From Actinomycetospora corticicola (GTDB lineage Bacteria; Actinomycetota; Actinomycetes; Mycobacteriales; Pseudonocardiaceae), in NCBI RefSeq assembly GCF_013409505.1, contig NZ_JACCBN010000001.1, positions 5,146,001-5,210,000 of the forward strand: 64,000 bases of DNA. The letters run 5' to 3'. Position 1 is the first letter of the stretch. Each line of letters opens with the position of its first letter. The position numbers and the translations under genes are program-made. The notes under the pieces were generated by a model. That model was not told the DNA's origin and searched no databases. It worked only from the letters and a program-made list of their open reading frames with translations. Below, in pieces: positions 17,638 to 25,834 of the stretch.

Positions 17638-18930
17638 GTGAGCGGAACCACGAACGGGCGGCGGCGTGTGCGCTTGGCCGCGCGCACCGTCGTCGTGGCC
17701 GTCTCGCTGGCCGTGCTCGCGGTCTCCGCCTTCGCCTGGGTGCAGGTGCAGTATCTGGATCGATCCACGGCCTCGGCCTCGGTGATCCAGCCGTCGGTCC
17801 CGCGGGCTCCGACCGCCGAGCAGAACATCCTGCTGCTCGGGGTGGACAGCCGCACCGATCCCCAGGGCAACCCGCTGCCGGCGGACCTGCTCGCGGCGCT
17901 GCACGCCGGGGGCAGCGACGACGGCGGGGACACCGCCGACTCGATCACCGTCGTGCACATCCCGGCCGGCGGGGGGCGCGCGACCGCCATCTCGATCCCG
18001 CGCGACTCCTACGTGCAGCTCGCCGACGGCTACGGCAAGCACAAGGTCAACTCCGCGTACTCGCGGGCCGTCGCGTTCACCACCGAGTCGCTCACCGAGG
18101 GGTCGGCGGGTGGCTCGGCCACGTCCCCGTTCGCGCCCGAGACCTCCGCCGCGGCCTCGCCCGACGATCCGGCGGTCCGGCGCGCCGCGCTCGAGGCGGG
18201 CGCGCGCACCACGATCGCGACGGTCCAGGCGCTCACGGGGCTGCCCATCACGCACTACGCCTCGGTCAACCTCGCGGGATTCGCGGACGTCAGCCAGGCC
18301 CTCGGCGGTGTGCCGGTGTGCCTGCGGGCGCCGGTCGACGACCCGTACTCCGGCCTGCGTCTGCCGGCGGGTCCGCAGGAGGTGTCGGGGGCCGAGGCGC
18401 TCGCCTTCGTCCGGCAGCGCCACGGCCTGCCCGGGGGCGACCTCGACCGCATCACCCGCCAGCAGACCTTCCTGGCGAGCGCCACCCGCGAGCTCCTCTC
18501 CGCCGGCACGCTCGCCAACCCCTTCACCCTCGACCGCCTCTCCGCCGTGCTCGGGCGCTCGGTCACGCTGGACGCGGACTGGAACGTGCTGTCCTTCGCC
18601 GGGCAGCTGCAGGGGCTGTCGGCGGGCGCGGTCACCTTCCGCACCATCCCCACCGGGGACACCGAGCTGGCCACGCCCTCGGACGGCACCGCGGTGGAGG
18701 TGGACCCGGTGCAGGTCCGGCAGTTCGTCGCCGACGCCGTCGCCGTGGACAGCGGGCGCCCGCTCCCGGTCCCGCAGCCCGTCGGCTGGTCCGACGCGGC
18801 GCGCGAGCACGCCGCGGTGTCCGGCGACGACGCCACGGAGTCCGAGGCCGTCCCGACGACGGGTGCGGCTCCCGCCCCGGCCCCGGTCACCCCGCCGATC
18901 ACCGCCGCGGCGCCCGGCTGCATCAACTAG
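17638..18930 (+). CDS. LytR-CpsA-Psr (LCP) family ligase
   Basis: 430 residues: cytoplasmic Arg-rich start, one membrane helix (VVVAVSLAVLAVSAFAWVQV), then the LCP domain with NILLLGVDSRTD, DSITVVHIPAGG, ISIPRDSYVQLADGYGKHK, the long central insert, FADVSQALGGVPVCL and EALAFVRQRHGLPGGDLDRI. LCP proteins attach undecaprenyl-linked polymers (arabinogalactan, teichoic acid) to peptidoglycan. The C-terminus is Pro/Ala-rich with PTTGAAPAPA. GTG 17638 is chosen because the membrane start follows; ATG 17554 is an alternative. It is divergent from the glycosyltransferase. Confidence 0.85.
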   Translation: MSGTTNGRRRVRLAARTVVVAVSLAVLAVSAFAWVQVQYLDRSTASASVIQPSVPRAPTAEQNILLLGVDSRTDPQGNPLPADLLAALHAGGSDDGGDTADSITVVHIPAGGGRATAISIPRDSYVQLADGYGKHKVNSAYSRAVAFTTESLTEGSAGGSATSPFAPETSAAASPDDPAVRRAALEAGARTTIATVQALTGLPITHYASVNLAGFADVSQALGGVPVCLRAPVDDPYSGLRLPAGPQEVSGAEALAFVRQRHGLPGGDLDRITRQQTFLASATRELLSAGTLANPFTLDRLSAVLGRSVTLDADWNVLSFAGQLQGLSAGAVTFRTIPTGDTELATPSDGTAVEVDPVQVRQFVADAVAVDSGRPLPVPQPVGWSDAAREHAAVSGDDATESEAVPTTGAAPAPAPVTPPITAAAPGCIN

Positions 18931-18999
18931 AGGGCTGGCGCGGGCCGCGCCGCGCTGGTGCGATGGGTGTCCGATTCCCGGACCGCTCCTGGAGGCGCC

Positions 19000-19758
19000 G
19001 TGCTCACGCGGATCGATCTGAACGCCGACGCCGGCGAGAGCCTCGGACTCTGGACGCTCGGCCACGACACCGCGCTGATGGAGCACGTGACCTCGGTGAA
19101 CGTCGCCTGCGGGTACCACGCGAGCGACCCCGTGACGATGCGCGACGCGGTGCGGACGGCGGCCGCCACGGACACCGCGATCGGCGCGCACCCGGGGCTG
19201 CCCGATCTCGTCGGGTTCGGACGACGGCGGATGGCGCTGCGCCCCGACGAGGCCGCGGCGATCGTCGTCTACCAGGTCGGCGCACTGCAGGCGACGGCCG
19301 CGGTGGAGGGCGCGCAGGTGGTGCACGTGAAGCCGCACGGCGCGCTCTACGGCATGGCCCTGACCGACGACGCGATCACCACCGCGATCACCGAGGCCGT
19401 CCTGCGCCTCGACCCCGACCTCCTGCTCTTCTGGCTCGCCGGGCCCACGGCCGACCTCGCCCGCTCCCTCGGGGCGAAGGTGGCCCGGGAGGGGTTCGCC
19501 GACCTGGAGTACGACGACGAGGCGCACATCATCGTCGAGCCCCGGCCGCTGGCGAAGGACCCGGCCGCCGTGGCGCAGCAGGCGGTGGACCTGCTCGAGG
19601 GGCACGTGACGTCGACGTCGGGGAAGCACCTCGACGTCGAGGTCGACACCATCTGCCTGCACGGCGACCGGCCGAACTCGCCGGACATCTGCGGCGCGAT
19701 CGTGGCCCGCTTCGACGAGCTCGGCGTCGAGCGCGTGCCGGCGGTGCAGCTCGTCTGA
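19000..19758 (+). CDS. pxpA: 5-oxoprolinase subunit A
   Basis: 252 residues of the LamB/YcsF family. Features are DLNADAGESLGLWTLGHD, SVNVACGYHASDPVTM, GAHPGLPDLVGFGRRRM, VHVKPHGALYG and ICLHGDRPNSPDI. PxpA with PxpB and PxpC hydrolyses 5-oxoproline to glutamate at the cost of ATP, removing damaged glutamine/glutathione products. GTG 19000 follows GGAGG at the right distance. Here pxpA faces the rest of the cluster (accC, accB, pxpC, pxpB on the other strand), whereas in many genomes they are in one operon. Confidence 0.9.
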   Translation: MLTRIDLNADAGESLGLWTLGHDTALMEHVTSVNVACGYHASDPVTMRDAVRTAAATDTAIGAHPGLPDLVGFGRRRMALRPDEAAAIVVYQVGALQATAAVEGAQVVHVKPHGALYGMALTDDAITTAITEAVLRLDPDLLLFWLAGPTADLARSLGAKVAREGFADLEYDDEAHIIVEPRPLAKDPAAVAQQAVDLLEGHVTSTSGKHLDVEVDTICLHGDRPNSPDICGAIVARFDELGVERVPAVQLV

Positions 19759-19770
19759 TCCCCGGGAGGG

Positions 19771-21138
19771 CTAGCCGAGGAGCCGCTCGAGCGTGGTGAT
19801 GTCGTGGGTGCCCGCGACGAGCGCGGGCTCGTCGACGAGGCGGCGGTGCAGGCCGAGGGTGGTCGGCACCCCCTCGACCCGGTACTCGGCCAGCGCCCGA
19901 CGGGCCCGGGCGAGGGCGGTCGGGCGGTCGGGGCCCCACACGGCGAGCTTCGCGACCATGGAGTCGTAGAACGGCGGGACGACGTCGCCGACGGCGAGGG
20001 CGGTGTCCACCCGGACGCCGGGTCCGCCGGGCAGCTCCAGGGCGGTGATCTCGCCGGGAGAGGGCAGGAAGTCCTCGTCGGGGTCCTCGGCGTTGACGCG
20101 GAACTCGACCGCCGCCCCGCGCACCACGACGTCGGGCTGGGTCACCGACAGCGGCTCCCCGCCCGCCACGCGCAGCTGCTCGGCGACCAGGTCCACGCCC
20201 GTGACCAGCTCGGAGACCGGGTGCTCGACCTGGATGCGGGTGTTCATCTCGATGAAGAAGAACTCGCCCCTGTCGGCGTGCTGCCCTTCCTCCACGAGGA
20301 ACTCCACCGTCCCCGCGCCGACGTAACCGACCTCGCGGGCGAGGTCCGCCGCCGCGGTGCACATCCGCTCGCGCAACGCCGGGTCGAGGCCGGGCGCGGG
20401 TGCCTCCTCCACCAGCTTCTGGCGGCGCCGCTGCAGCGAGCAGTCCCGCTCGCCGACGTGGACGACGTGGCCGTGGGTGTCGGCGAGGACCTGCACCTCG
20501 ACGTGCTTCGGGTGCTGCAGGGCGCGCTCGACGTAGACCGCGTCCGAGCCGAAGGCCGAGGACGCCTCGCGGCGCGCCTCGTCGACGACCCGGCGCAGCT
20601 CGTCGGCGTTTGCGGCGGGCCGGATGCCCCGTCCCCCGCCGCCGGCCGAGGCCTTCACGAGCACGGGGTAGCCGACGTCCCCGGCCGCCGCCACGGCCTC
20701 GTCGACCGAGGCGACGACGCCGCTGCCGGGTACGACGGGGACGCCCGCCGCCTCCGCCGTCGTCCGGGCCGTGGCCTTGTCGCCCATCCGCTCGATGACG
20801 TCGCCGGAGGGCCCGACCCACACCAGCCCGGCGTCCACGACGGCACGGGCGAAGCCGGCGTTCTCGGAGAGGAAGCCGTAGCCGGGGTGCACGGCGTCCG
20901 CGCCCGCCTCGCGGGCGGCCCCGAGCAGGGCGTCGACGTTCAGGTAGCTCTTCGACGCCGAGGACTTCCCGAGGTGCACGGCGGCGTCGGCGTGCCGGAC
21001 GTGCGCGGCGTGGGCGTCCGCGTCGGAGTAGACCGCCACCGACCGCAGCCCCAGGTCCCGGCACGCGCGGATCACGCGCAGCGCGATCTCCCCGCGGTTC
21101 GCGACCAGCACGGTGCCGATCCCGAGGGCCGAGCTCAC
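19771..21138 (-). CDS. accC: Biotin carboxylase (AccC type)
   Basis: 455 residues, full length for a biotin carboxylase subunit. Features are VLVANRGEIALRVIRACRDL, DAVHPGYGFLSENAGFA, the ATP-grasp glycine loop KASAGGGGRGIR, EVQVLADTHGHVVHVGERDC, FIEMNTRIQVEHPVSELVTG and the C-terminal biotin carboxylase domain. It carboxylates biotin on the adjacent carrier protein. GTG start overlaps the carrier stop by 4 bases. Lying between pxpA and pxpC, it probably serves the Pxp-like carboxyltransferase rather than fatty-acid synthesis. Confidence 0.9.
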   Translation of the reverse strand: MSSALGIGTVLVANRGEIALRVIRACRDLGLRSVAVYSDADAHAAHVRHADAAVHLGKSSASKSYLNVDALLGAAREAGADAVHPGYGFLSENAGFARAVVDAGLVWVGPSGDVIERMGDKATARTTAEAAGVPVVPGSGVVASVDEAVAAAGDVGYPVLVKASAGGGGRGIRPAANADELRRVVDEARREASSAFGSDAVYVERALQHPKHVEVQVLADTHGHVVHVGERDCSLQRRRQKLVEEAPAPGLDPALRERMCTAAADLAREVGYVGAGTVEFLVEEGQHADRGEFFFIEMNTRIQVEHPVSELVTGVDLVAEQLRVAGGEPLSVTQPDVVVRGAAVEFRVNAEDPDEDFLPSPGEITALELPGGPGVRVDTALAVGDVVPPFYDSMVAKLAVWGPDRPTALARARRALAEYRVEGVPTTLGLHRRLVDEPALVAGTHDITTLERLLG

Positions 21139-21374
21139 GTGTCCAGCTCCACCAGCTCCTGCCCGATCGACACCTCGTCCTCGTCCTCCACGTGCCAGGT
21201 CGCGACCGTCCCCGCGGCGTCCGCCTTCACCTCGCGGTAGGTCTTCATCACCTCGATCAGCCCGATCACGTCGCCCTCGGCGACCGTCGCGCCGTCGGCG
21301 ACGTAGGGCTCGGCGTCGGGGGAGGGCTTCCGGTAGAAGACGCCGGGGGTCTTCGCCGTGATCGTGTGTCCCAT
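21135..21374 (-). CDS. accB: Biotin carboxyl carrier protein, short form
   Basis: 79 residues, a lone biotinyl domain with no N-terminal extension. The biotinylation loop is GLIEVMKTYREVKADAAGTV, so the modified lysine sits in VMKT rather than the classical AMKM. The short length is typical of carriers linked to urea-amidolyase or pxp-type clusters. It overlaps accC by 4 bases and follows pxpC by 25. Confidence 0.85.
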   Translation of the reverse strand: MGHTITAKTPGVFYRKPSPDAEPYVADGATVAEGDVIGLIEVMKTYREVKADAAGTVATWHVEDEDEVSIGQELVELDT

Positions 21375-21399
21375 GGGTGCTCCTCGGGCGCGGGGCGGA

Positions 21400-22371
21400 T
21401 CAGGCCAGGGCGGATCGGATGCGGTCGAGCTGGGCGGCCCGGTCGCGGCGGATGGTGAGGGCCTCGTCGAGGTCGACGGCCACGAACCGCGTCCGGTCGC
21501 CGGTCTTGGTCTGCGCGAGCCGGTCGCGGTCGACGGAGACGACGGTGCCGAGCGTGGCGTAGCCGCCGCCGGTCACCGCGTCCTGGAGCAGCACGATCGG
21601 CTCCACTCCGCCCGGGACCTGCACCGACCCGACCGGGTAGCCGCAGTCGGTGACGTTGGCCGGATCGCTGCCCGCGCCGAAGGGCTGCTCGCGCGGCACG
21701 AACTCGAGCTCGGCGCCGCGGTAGCGGTAGCCGACGCGGTTGGCGTCCGGGGTCACCTTCCACGCGGTGTCGGTGAAGCGCTCGAGGCTGTCCGGGGTCA
21801 GCCGGTAGGAGTGCAGCCCGACCAGCAGGCGCAGCTCCGCGGTCGCCGGGTGGACCGGCACGTCGTCGTCGGCGAGGCGCCGGCCGGCCCGTGGCGACAC
21901 CGCGTCGTCGCCGAGGGTCAGCTCGTCGCCCTCGGCGAGGCCGCGCCCGGCGAAGCCGCCCATCCCGACGAGGGTGTAGGTCGAGCGGCTGCCGTAGACC
22001 TGCGGCACGTCGATCCCGCCCGCCACCGCGACGTACGGCCGGGCCCCGCCCGCGAGCTGGCCGAACGCGAGTGTCTGACCCGCGCGCACCGCGACCGACT
22101 CCCAGAGCGGGATCGCCTCGCCGTCGAGCGTGGCCGGGATGTCCGCCCCGGTCACCGCGATGACCGTGTCCGCGGTGAACTCCAGCGTCGGCCCGAGGTA
22201 GACCGCCTCCAGCGCGGCGGCGCCGGGTGCGTTCCCGACCAGCGCGTTCCCCACGTGGTAGGCGAACGAGTCCAGGGCCCCCGACGGCGGGAAGCCGATC
22301 GCGTAGTGCCCGAAGCGTCCGGTGTCCTGCACGGTCGTCTCGAGGCCGGGGTCGTGCACGAGGATGCTCAC
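21400..22371 (-). CDS. pxpC: 5-oxoprolinase subunit C / biotin-dependent carboxyltransferase domain
   Basis: 323 residues of the KipA/AHS2 family: HDPGLETTVQDTGRFGHYAI, GFPPSGALDSFAYHVGNALV, AVTGADIPATLDG, YVAVAGGIDVPQVYGSRST, GYRYRGAELEFV and SVQVPGGVEPIVLLQDAVTG. With PxpB it forms the ATP-using half of 5-oxoprolinase; the same fold is the carboxyltransferase of urea amidolyase. GTG start overlaps the pxpB stop by 4 bases (GTGA). Confidence 0.9.
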   Translation of the reverse strand: MSILVHDPGLETTVQDTGRFGHYAIGFPPSGALDSFAYHVGNALVGNAPGAAALEAVYLGPTLEFTADTVIAVTGADIPATLDGEAIPLWESVAVRAGQTLAFGQLAGGARPYVAVAGGIDVPQVYGSRSTYTLVGMGGFAGRGLAEGDELTLGDDAVSPRAGRRLADDDVPVHPATAELRLLVGLHSYRLTPDSLERFTDTAWKVTPDANRVGYRYRGAELEFVPREQPFGAGSDPANVTDCGYPVGSVQVPGGVEPIVLLQDAVTGGGYATLGTVVSVDRDRLAQTKTGDRTRFVAVDLDEALTIRRDRAAQLDRIRSALA

Positions 22372-23285
22372 GAGTACAGGCCCTCCAGCATCGCGGCGTT
22401 CGTCCCGTCGGGGTCGGCGAGGAAGCGGCTCGGCGAGAACTCCACCGGCGACGTCCGGTAGCGCCACTGCCTCGCCGCGACCTGCTCGCGGACCTCGTCG
22501 TAGCCGGCCTCGTCGACGCGGCGGAAGTTGATGACGTCGCCGTGGCGGAAGAACACCACCGAGTCGTTCTCCGCGAAGTCCGGCTGCTCCTGCGCGGCGT
22601 CGAAGATCGGTGCCGGGGCGGAGCCGAACAGCTGGTAGCCGCCCGCGCCCTTCACCGGGTAGATCACCGCGAACGCGCCGCCGAAGCCGAACGCCCGCTC
22701 GGGGGTCTCGGTGCGCGGCCGGATGTACTTCGGCACCTCGACCTGGCGGTCGCGGGGGACGAGCTGGAAGCACCATGGCAGGCCGGGGACGAACCCCATC
22801 ATCGTGACGAGGTAGGGCGACCCGGCGAGGGCGTCGATGAACGCCTCGGTGGTGTCGTAGCCGTTGATCCGCGCCCCGTAGTCGAGGTCGGTCCCGTCCG
22901 GGTCCTGGTGGCGGTCCCGGAACTTCATCAGGACCTCGTGGGTCCACGGGTCGTTCAGCATGATCGGCACGTCGACGATGCGGGTGTCGATCGTGAACGA
23001 CGGGTCGGCCGAGGCCCGGTCCCCGACCTCGGACTCGATCCGCTGCAGCTCGCGGACGAGGTCGCGCGGGTGGAGGCGGTCGGGGTCGACGCGCACCATG
23101 TACGAGGCGTTCGACGGGCAGATCTCCTCGACGCCCGGGATCGCCTCCTCGGCGAGGCGGCGGGTGATGGCCAGCGCCGTGAAGTGCGCGGGCAGGCTCA
23201 TCGCGGTGGACACCTCCGCGTAGACGAACTCGTCGCCACCGTGGTCGTAGCGGATGCCCTCGTGCCCACCCGACGTGTCGGCCAT
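22368..23285 (-). CDS. pxpB: 5-oxoprolinase subunit B (AHS1/KipI family)
   Basis: 305 residues of the AHS1/KipI family: DPDRLHPRDLVRELQRI, PYLVTMMGFVPGLPWCFQLV, RPRTETPERAFGFGG and VIYPVKGAGGYQLFGSAP. It is longer than typical PxpB (about 220-240) because of extra N-terminal residues and a segment between the N-domain and the catalytic part (DPWTHEVLMKFRDRHQDPDG). These extras resemble the AHS1 parts of larger carboxylases, so the real substrate may differ from 5-oxoproline. Its ATG overlaps the stop of a short upstream gene tail (TGATG). Confidence 0.85.
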   Translation of the reverse strand: MADTSGGHEGIRYDHGGDEFVYAEVSTAMSLPAHFTALAITRRLAEEAIPGVEEICPSNASYMVRVDPDRLHPRDLVRELQRIESEVGDRASADPSFTIDTRIVDVPIMLNDPWTHEVLMKFRDRHQDPDGTDLDYGARINGYDTTEAFIDALAGSPYLVTMMGFVPGLPWCFQLVPRDRQVEVPKYIRPRTETPERAFGFGGAFAVIYPVKGAGGYQLFGSAPAPIFDAAQEQPDFAENDSVVFFRHGDVINFRRVDEAGYDEVREQVAARQWRYRTSPVEFSPSRFLADPDGTNAAMLEGLYS

Positions 23286-23352
23286 CAGGACACCTTGGCC
23301 GCGTCGGCGAGGGCGCGCCAGACCTGTTGCGGGGTCGTCGGCATGTCGAGGT
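23285..23352 (-). pseudogene. Possible gene-tail remnant (CoxL/xanthine dehydrogenase-like C-terminus)
   Basis: A minus-strand frame of about 22 codons reads HLDMPTTPQQVWRALADAA and ends in TGATG, the stop overlapping the pxpB start. The phrase DMPxTPxxVWRAL resembles the extreme C-terminus of large subunits of CO dehydrogenase/xanthine dehydrogenase-type enzymes. Nothing in the same frame upstream looks like that family; the membrane-protein gene begins 4 bases away. It could be the tail of a deleted operon partner or chance. Confidence 0.3.
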
Positions 23353-23355
23353 GGG

Positions 23356-24009
23356 TCAGGTGGTCGCCCGGCGGCGGGCGGACCGCACCCACAGCCCGCC
23401 GGCGACGGCGAGGACCGCGATGACGACGAGGGTCAGCAGCTGGGAGACGAGGACCGCGACGCTCACCGGGAGCGCGAGCACGAGCGGCACGCGGACGACG
23501 GCCTCGGTGAGCAGGCCGACGCCCCACAGTGCGGTGACGCCCCGGACGGTGCGGCGCGCGGCGGGGCTCTCCGCGTAGCGCCGTCGAGCCTCGGCCGCCT
23601 GGGCCGGGCTCATGCTCTCCAGCGCGGCGAGGACCAGCGGCCGGCCGACGAGCAGGCTGACGAGGAAGCCCACGCCGACGACGCCGGTGCCGACCGAGTC
23701 CTTGAGGAGCATCACCCGGGGGTCGCCGGTGACGAACGAGGCGGCGAGTCCGACGGCGTAGACGGCCAACATGAGGGCCGCGAAGGCGCTGACCCGGCGG
23801 GCCCGCACGGCGGTCACGGCGAGGCGTGCCCCCGCGGCGACCGTGGCGGCCAGCAGCGCCGTCGAGTCGCCCACGCCCAGCGCGTGCAGCCCGTAGTAGG
23901 TGCCGACCGGCAGCCCGACGTCGAGCAGCAGTCCGTGCAGCTGCCGCATCCCCGACGTCGACGGGGCCGTGTGCTTCGAGTGCTTCGGGGAGATCGCCGT
24001 GATGCTCAT
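23356..24009 (-). CDS. VC0807-type integral membrane protein
   Basis: 217 residues with about six hydrophobic segments. The start GLLLDVGLPVGTYYGLHALG and the motif SLLVGRPLVLAALE are shared by the VC0807 family of uncharacterised membrane proteins (intracellular septation protein A-like). The function is not known. ATG 24009 is chosen as the first start giving that N-terminus. It is followed directly by the gene-tail remnant and pxpB. Confidence 0.65.
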   Translation of the reverse strand: MSITAISPKHSKHTAPSTSGMRQLHGLLLDVGLPVGTYYGLHALGVGDSTALLAATVAAGARLAVTAVRARRVSAFAALMLAVYAVGLAASFVTGDPRVMLLKDSVGTGVVGVGFLVSLLVGRPLVLAALESMSPAQAAEARRRYAESPAARRTVRGVTALWGVGLLTEAVVRVPLVLALPVSVAVLVSQLLTLVVIAVLAVAGGLWVRSARRRATT

Positions 24010-24076
24010 GGCGACGACCCTGCGCCGATCCGCCGCCCGGCACCTCGGCCTCCGGGTGGAGGTGGGGTGGAGAACG

Positions 24077-24124
24077 ACGGACGGGCCGCCCGTCACCGTC
24101 GACGGTGACGAACGGCCCGTCCGT
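24077..24124. terminator. Hairpin terminator after the HtrA-like gene
   Basis: Two 24-base arms (ACGGACGGGCC near the base, GTCACCGTC/GACGGTGAC at the tip) pair with two mismatches in the middle. The hairpin begins 15 bases beyond the protease stop on its transcribed strand and lies upstream of the VC0807-like gene, fitting a rho-independent-like terminator. Confidence 0.75.
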
Positions 24125-24138
24125 GGGGCCGGGGCGGC

Positions 24139-25608
24139 TCAGCTCGAGGGCGCCCGCTCCGAACCGAGGGTGACCTGGACCTGTCGCGGGGCGGCGTTGC
24201 CGGACTGCACGGTCAGCGTCACCTGCGCGCCCGGGTTCTGGGCGCGGACCGCCGCGACGAGGGCGTCGCCGTCGTCGATGACCCGGTCGTTCAGCTTCGT
24301 CACCACGTCGCCCTGCACGATGCCCGCGTTCGCGGCGGCCCCGCCCGGGGTGACGGGCCCGATCTGGGCGCCCTCGGTGGTCGCGCCCTGCTGGCCGGAG
24401 GCGACCTGCACGCCCAGCACGGCCTGCGTGGCGAAGCCCTGCTGCGCGAGCTCGTCGCCGATCCGCTTCGCCTGGTCGATCGGGATGGCGAAGCCGAGGC
24501 CGATCGAGCCGCTCTGCTGGCCGGAGCCGGACGAGCCGCCGAGGGTGGCGATCGAGGACGTGATGCCGACGACGCGGCCCTGCATGTCGGCGAGCACGCC
24601 GCCGGAGTTGCCGGGGTTGATCGCCGCGTCGGTCTGGATCGCGTCGGTGACGGTGGACTGGTTGGAGCCCTCGCCGCCGGCGACCACCGGCCGGTTGAGC
24701 GCGGAGACGATCCCGCTGGTCACGGTGCCGGACAGGCCGAGCGGCGACCCGACGGCGACGACGCCCTGGCCGACCTGCAGCGAGGAGGAGCTGCCGATCT
24801 CGACGGGCGTCAGGTTGGAGACCCCGACGGCCTTCACCACGGCGAGGTCGGCGCTCGAGTCGGTGCCGACGACCTGGACCTGTGCGGTCGCGCCGTTCTG
24901 GAACACCGCCTGCAGCTGGGGCGCCGACTGCTGCTGTTGCTGCTGCTCCTGGCCGCCACCGAGCAGGCCGCCGAGGCCGCCGAGGCCGCCCTGGGACTGC
25001 TGCTGCGCCCGGCCCGCCTCGAGGACGTGGGCGTTGGTGAGGATCAGCCCGTCCGGGGAGATGATGATGCCGGAGCCCTCGCCGGAGGCGCCGCGCAGCT
25101 GCACGACGCTCGGCAGGACCTTCTGGGCGACGGCCTCGACGGACCCGGCCGCGGCCGGCGCCGCCGACGAGGACGACGAGTCCGAGATCCCGGAGAGCAC
25201 GGAGCTGCCCCCGCCGGACGAGGCGGCCTCGTAGCCGACCGCGCCGCCGACACCCCCCGCGACCAGCAACGCCGCGAGCGCGGCGGCCGCGAGGACCAGC
25301 GGGCTGCGCCGACGGCGACCGCCGCCGTCCCCGCCACCTCCGTCGCCCGACCACGGGCTCGTGGGCGGCGGCGGGCCTGCGGGCGTGCCGGGCTGGCCGG
25401 GCTGGCCCGGCTGCCAGTGCTGCCCGGTCGGCTGGTTCCACGCCCCGGTGGGCTGCTGGTCGTTGCGCGGCATCGTGGCGGTGCCGCCCTGGGTGTCGTC
25501 GTACCGCACGCCGCCGGGGGTGGTGGACCCGTCCCGCGGGACAGGGCCGGCGGCGTGGGCGGGTTCGCCGGACTGCGGGGGCCGGGCGAACGGGTCCTGG
25601 TCGGTCAT
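24139..25608 (-). CDS. HtrA/DegP-like membrane-anchored serine protease with PDZ
   Basis: 489 residues: a Pro/Gln/Gly-rich cytoplasmic part (1-105), one helix (LVLAAAALAALLVAGGVGGAVG), a trypsin-like domain and a C-terminal PDZ. The triad is His in LTNAHVLEAG, Asp in DSSADLAVVK and Ser in NPGNSGGVL. The PDZ carries GIVQGDVVTKLNDRVI. Between His and Asp is an unusual Gln/Gly insertion (LGGLGGLLGGGQEQQQQQQS). The family degrades misfolded or regulatory envelope proteins. ATG 25608 gives the usual MTDQDPFARPP start. Confidence 0.9.
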   Translation of the reverse strand: MTDQDPFARPPQSGEPAHAAGPVPRDGSTTPGGVRYDDTQGGTATMPRNDQQPTGAWNQPTGQHWQPGQPGQPGTPAGPPPPTSPWSGDGGGGDGGGRRRRSPLVLAAAALAALLVAGGVGGAVGYEAASSGGGSSVLSGISDSSSSSAAPAAAGSVEAVAQKVLPSVVQLRGASGEGSGIIISPDGLILTNAHVLEAGRAQQQSQGGLGGLGGLLGGGQEQQQQQQSAPQLQAVFQNGATAQVQVVGTDSSADLAVVKAVGVSNLTPVEIGSSSSLQVGQGVVAVGSPLGLSGTVTSGIVSALNRPVVAGGEGSNQSTVTDAIQTDAAINPGNSGGVLADMQGRVVGITSSIATLGGSSGSGQQSGSIGLGFAIPIDQAKRIGDELAQQGFATQAVLGVQVASGQQGATTEGAQIGPVTPGGAAANAGIVQGDVVTKLNDRVIDDGDALVAAVRAQNPGAQVTLTVQSGNAAPRQVQVTLGSERAPSS

Positions 25609-25834
25609 GGAAGCGAGGTTTCCCCCGTCGGCTGTGCAGTCACTGTGGAAGTGTCTGCAAAGTTCCTGAGAGACGCAGGTCACAGCGTGGCCGAATCGGA
25701 CAGGACAGGACACAGCTCGCGCACAGCCTCTCCGCAGGGCGCGGACATCGCCGCTGACGACGCTGATCGTCATGCACAGGACGATCACAGGCGAGGCCCA
25801 CCGGTCGTCCACGTCCGACTCCGACGGTGAGGAC

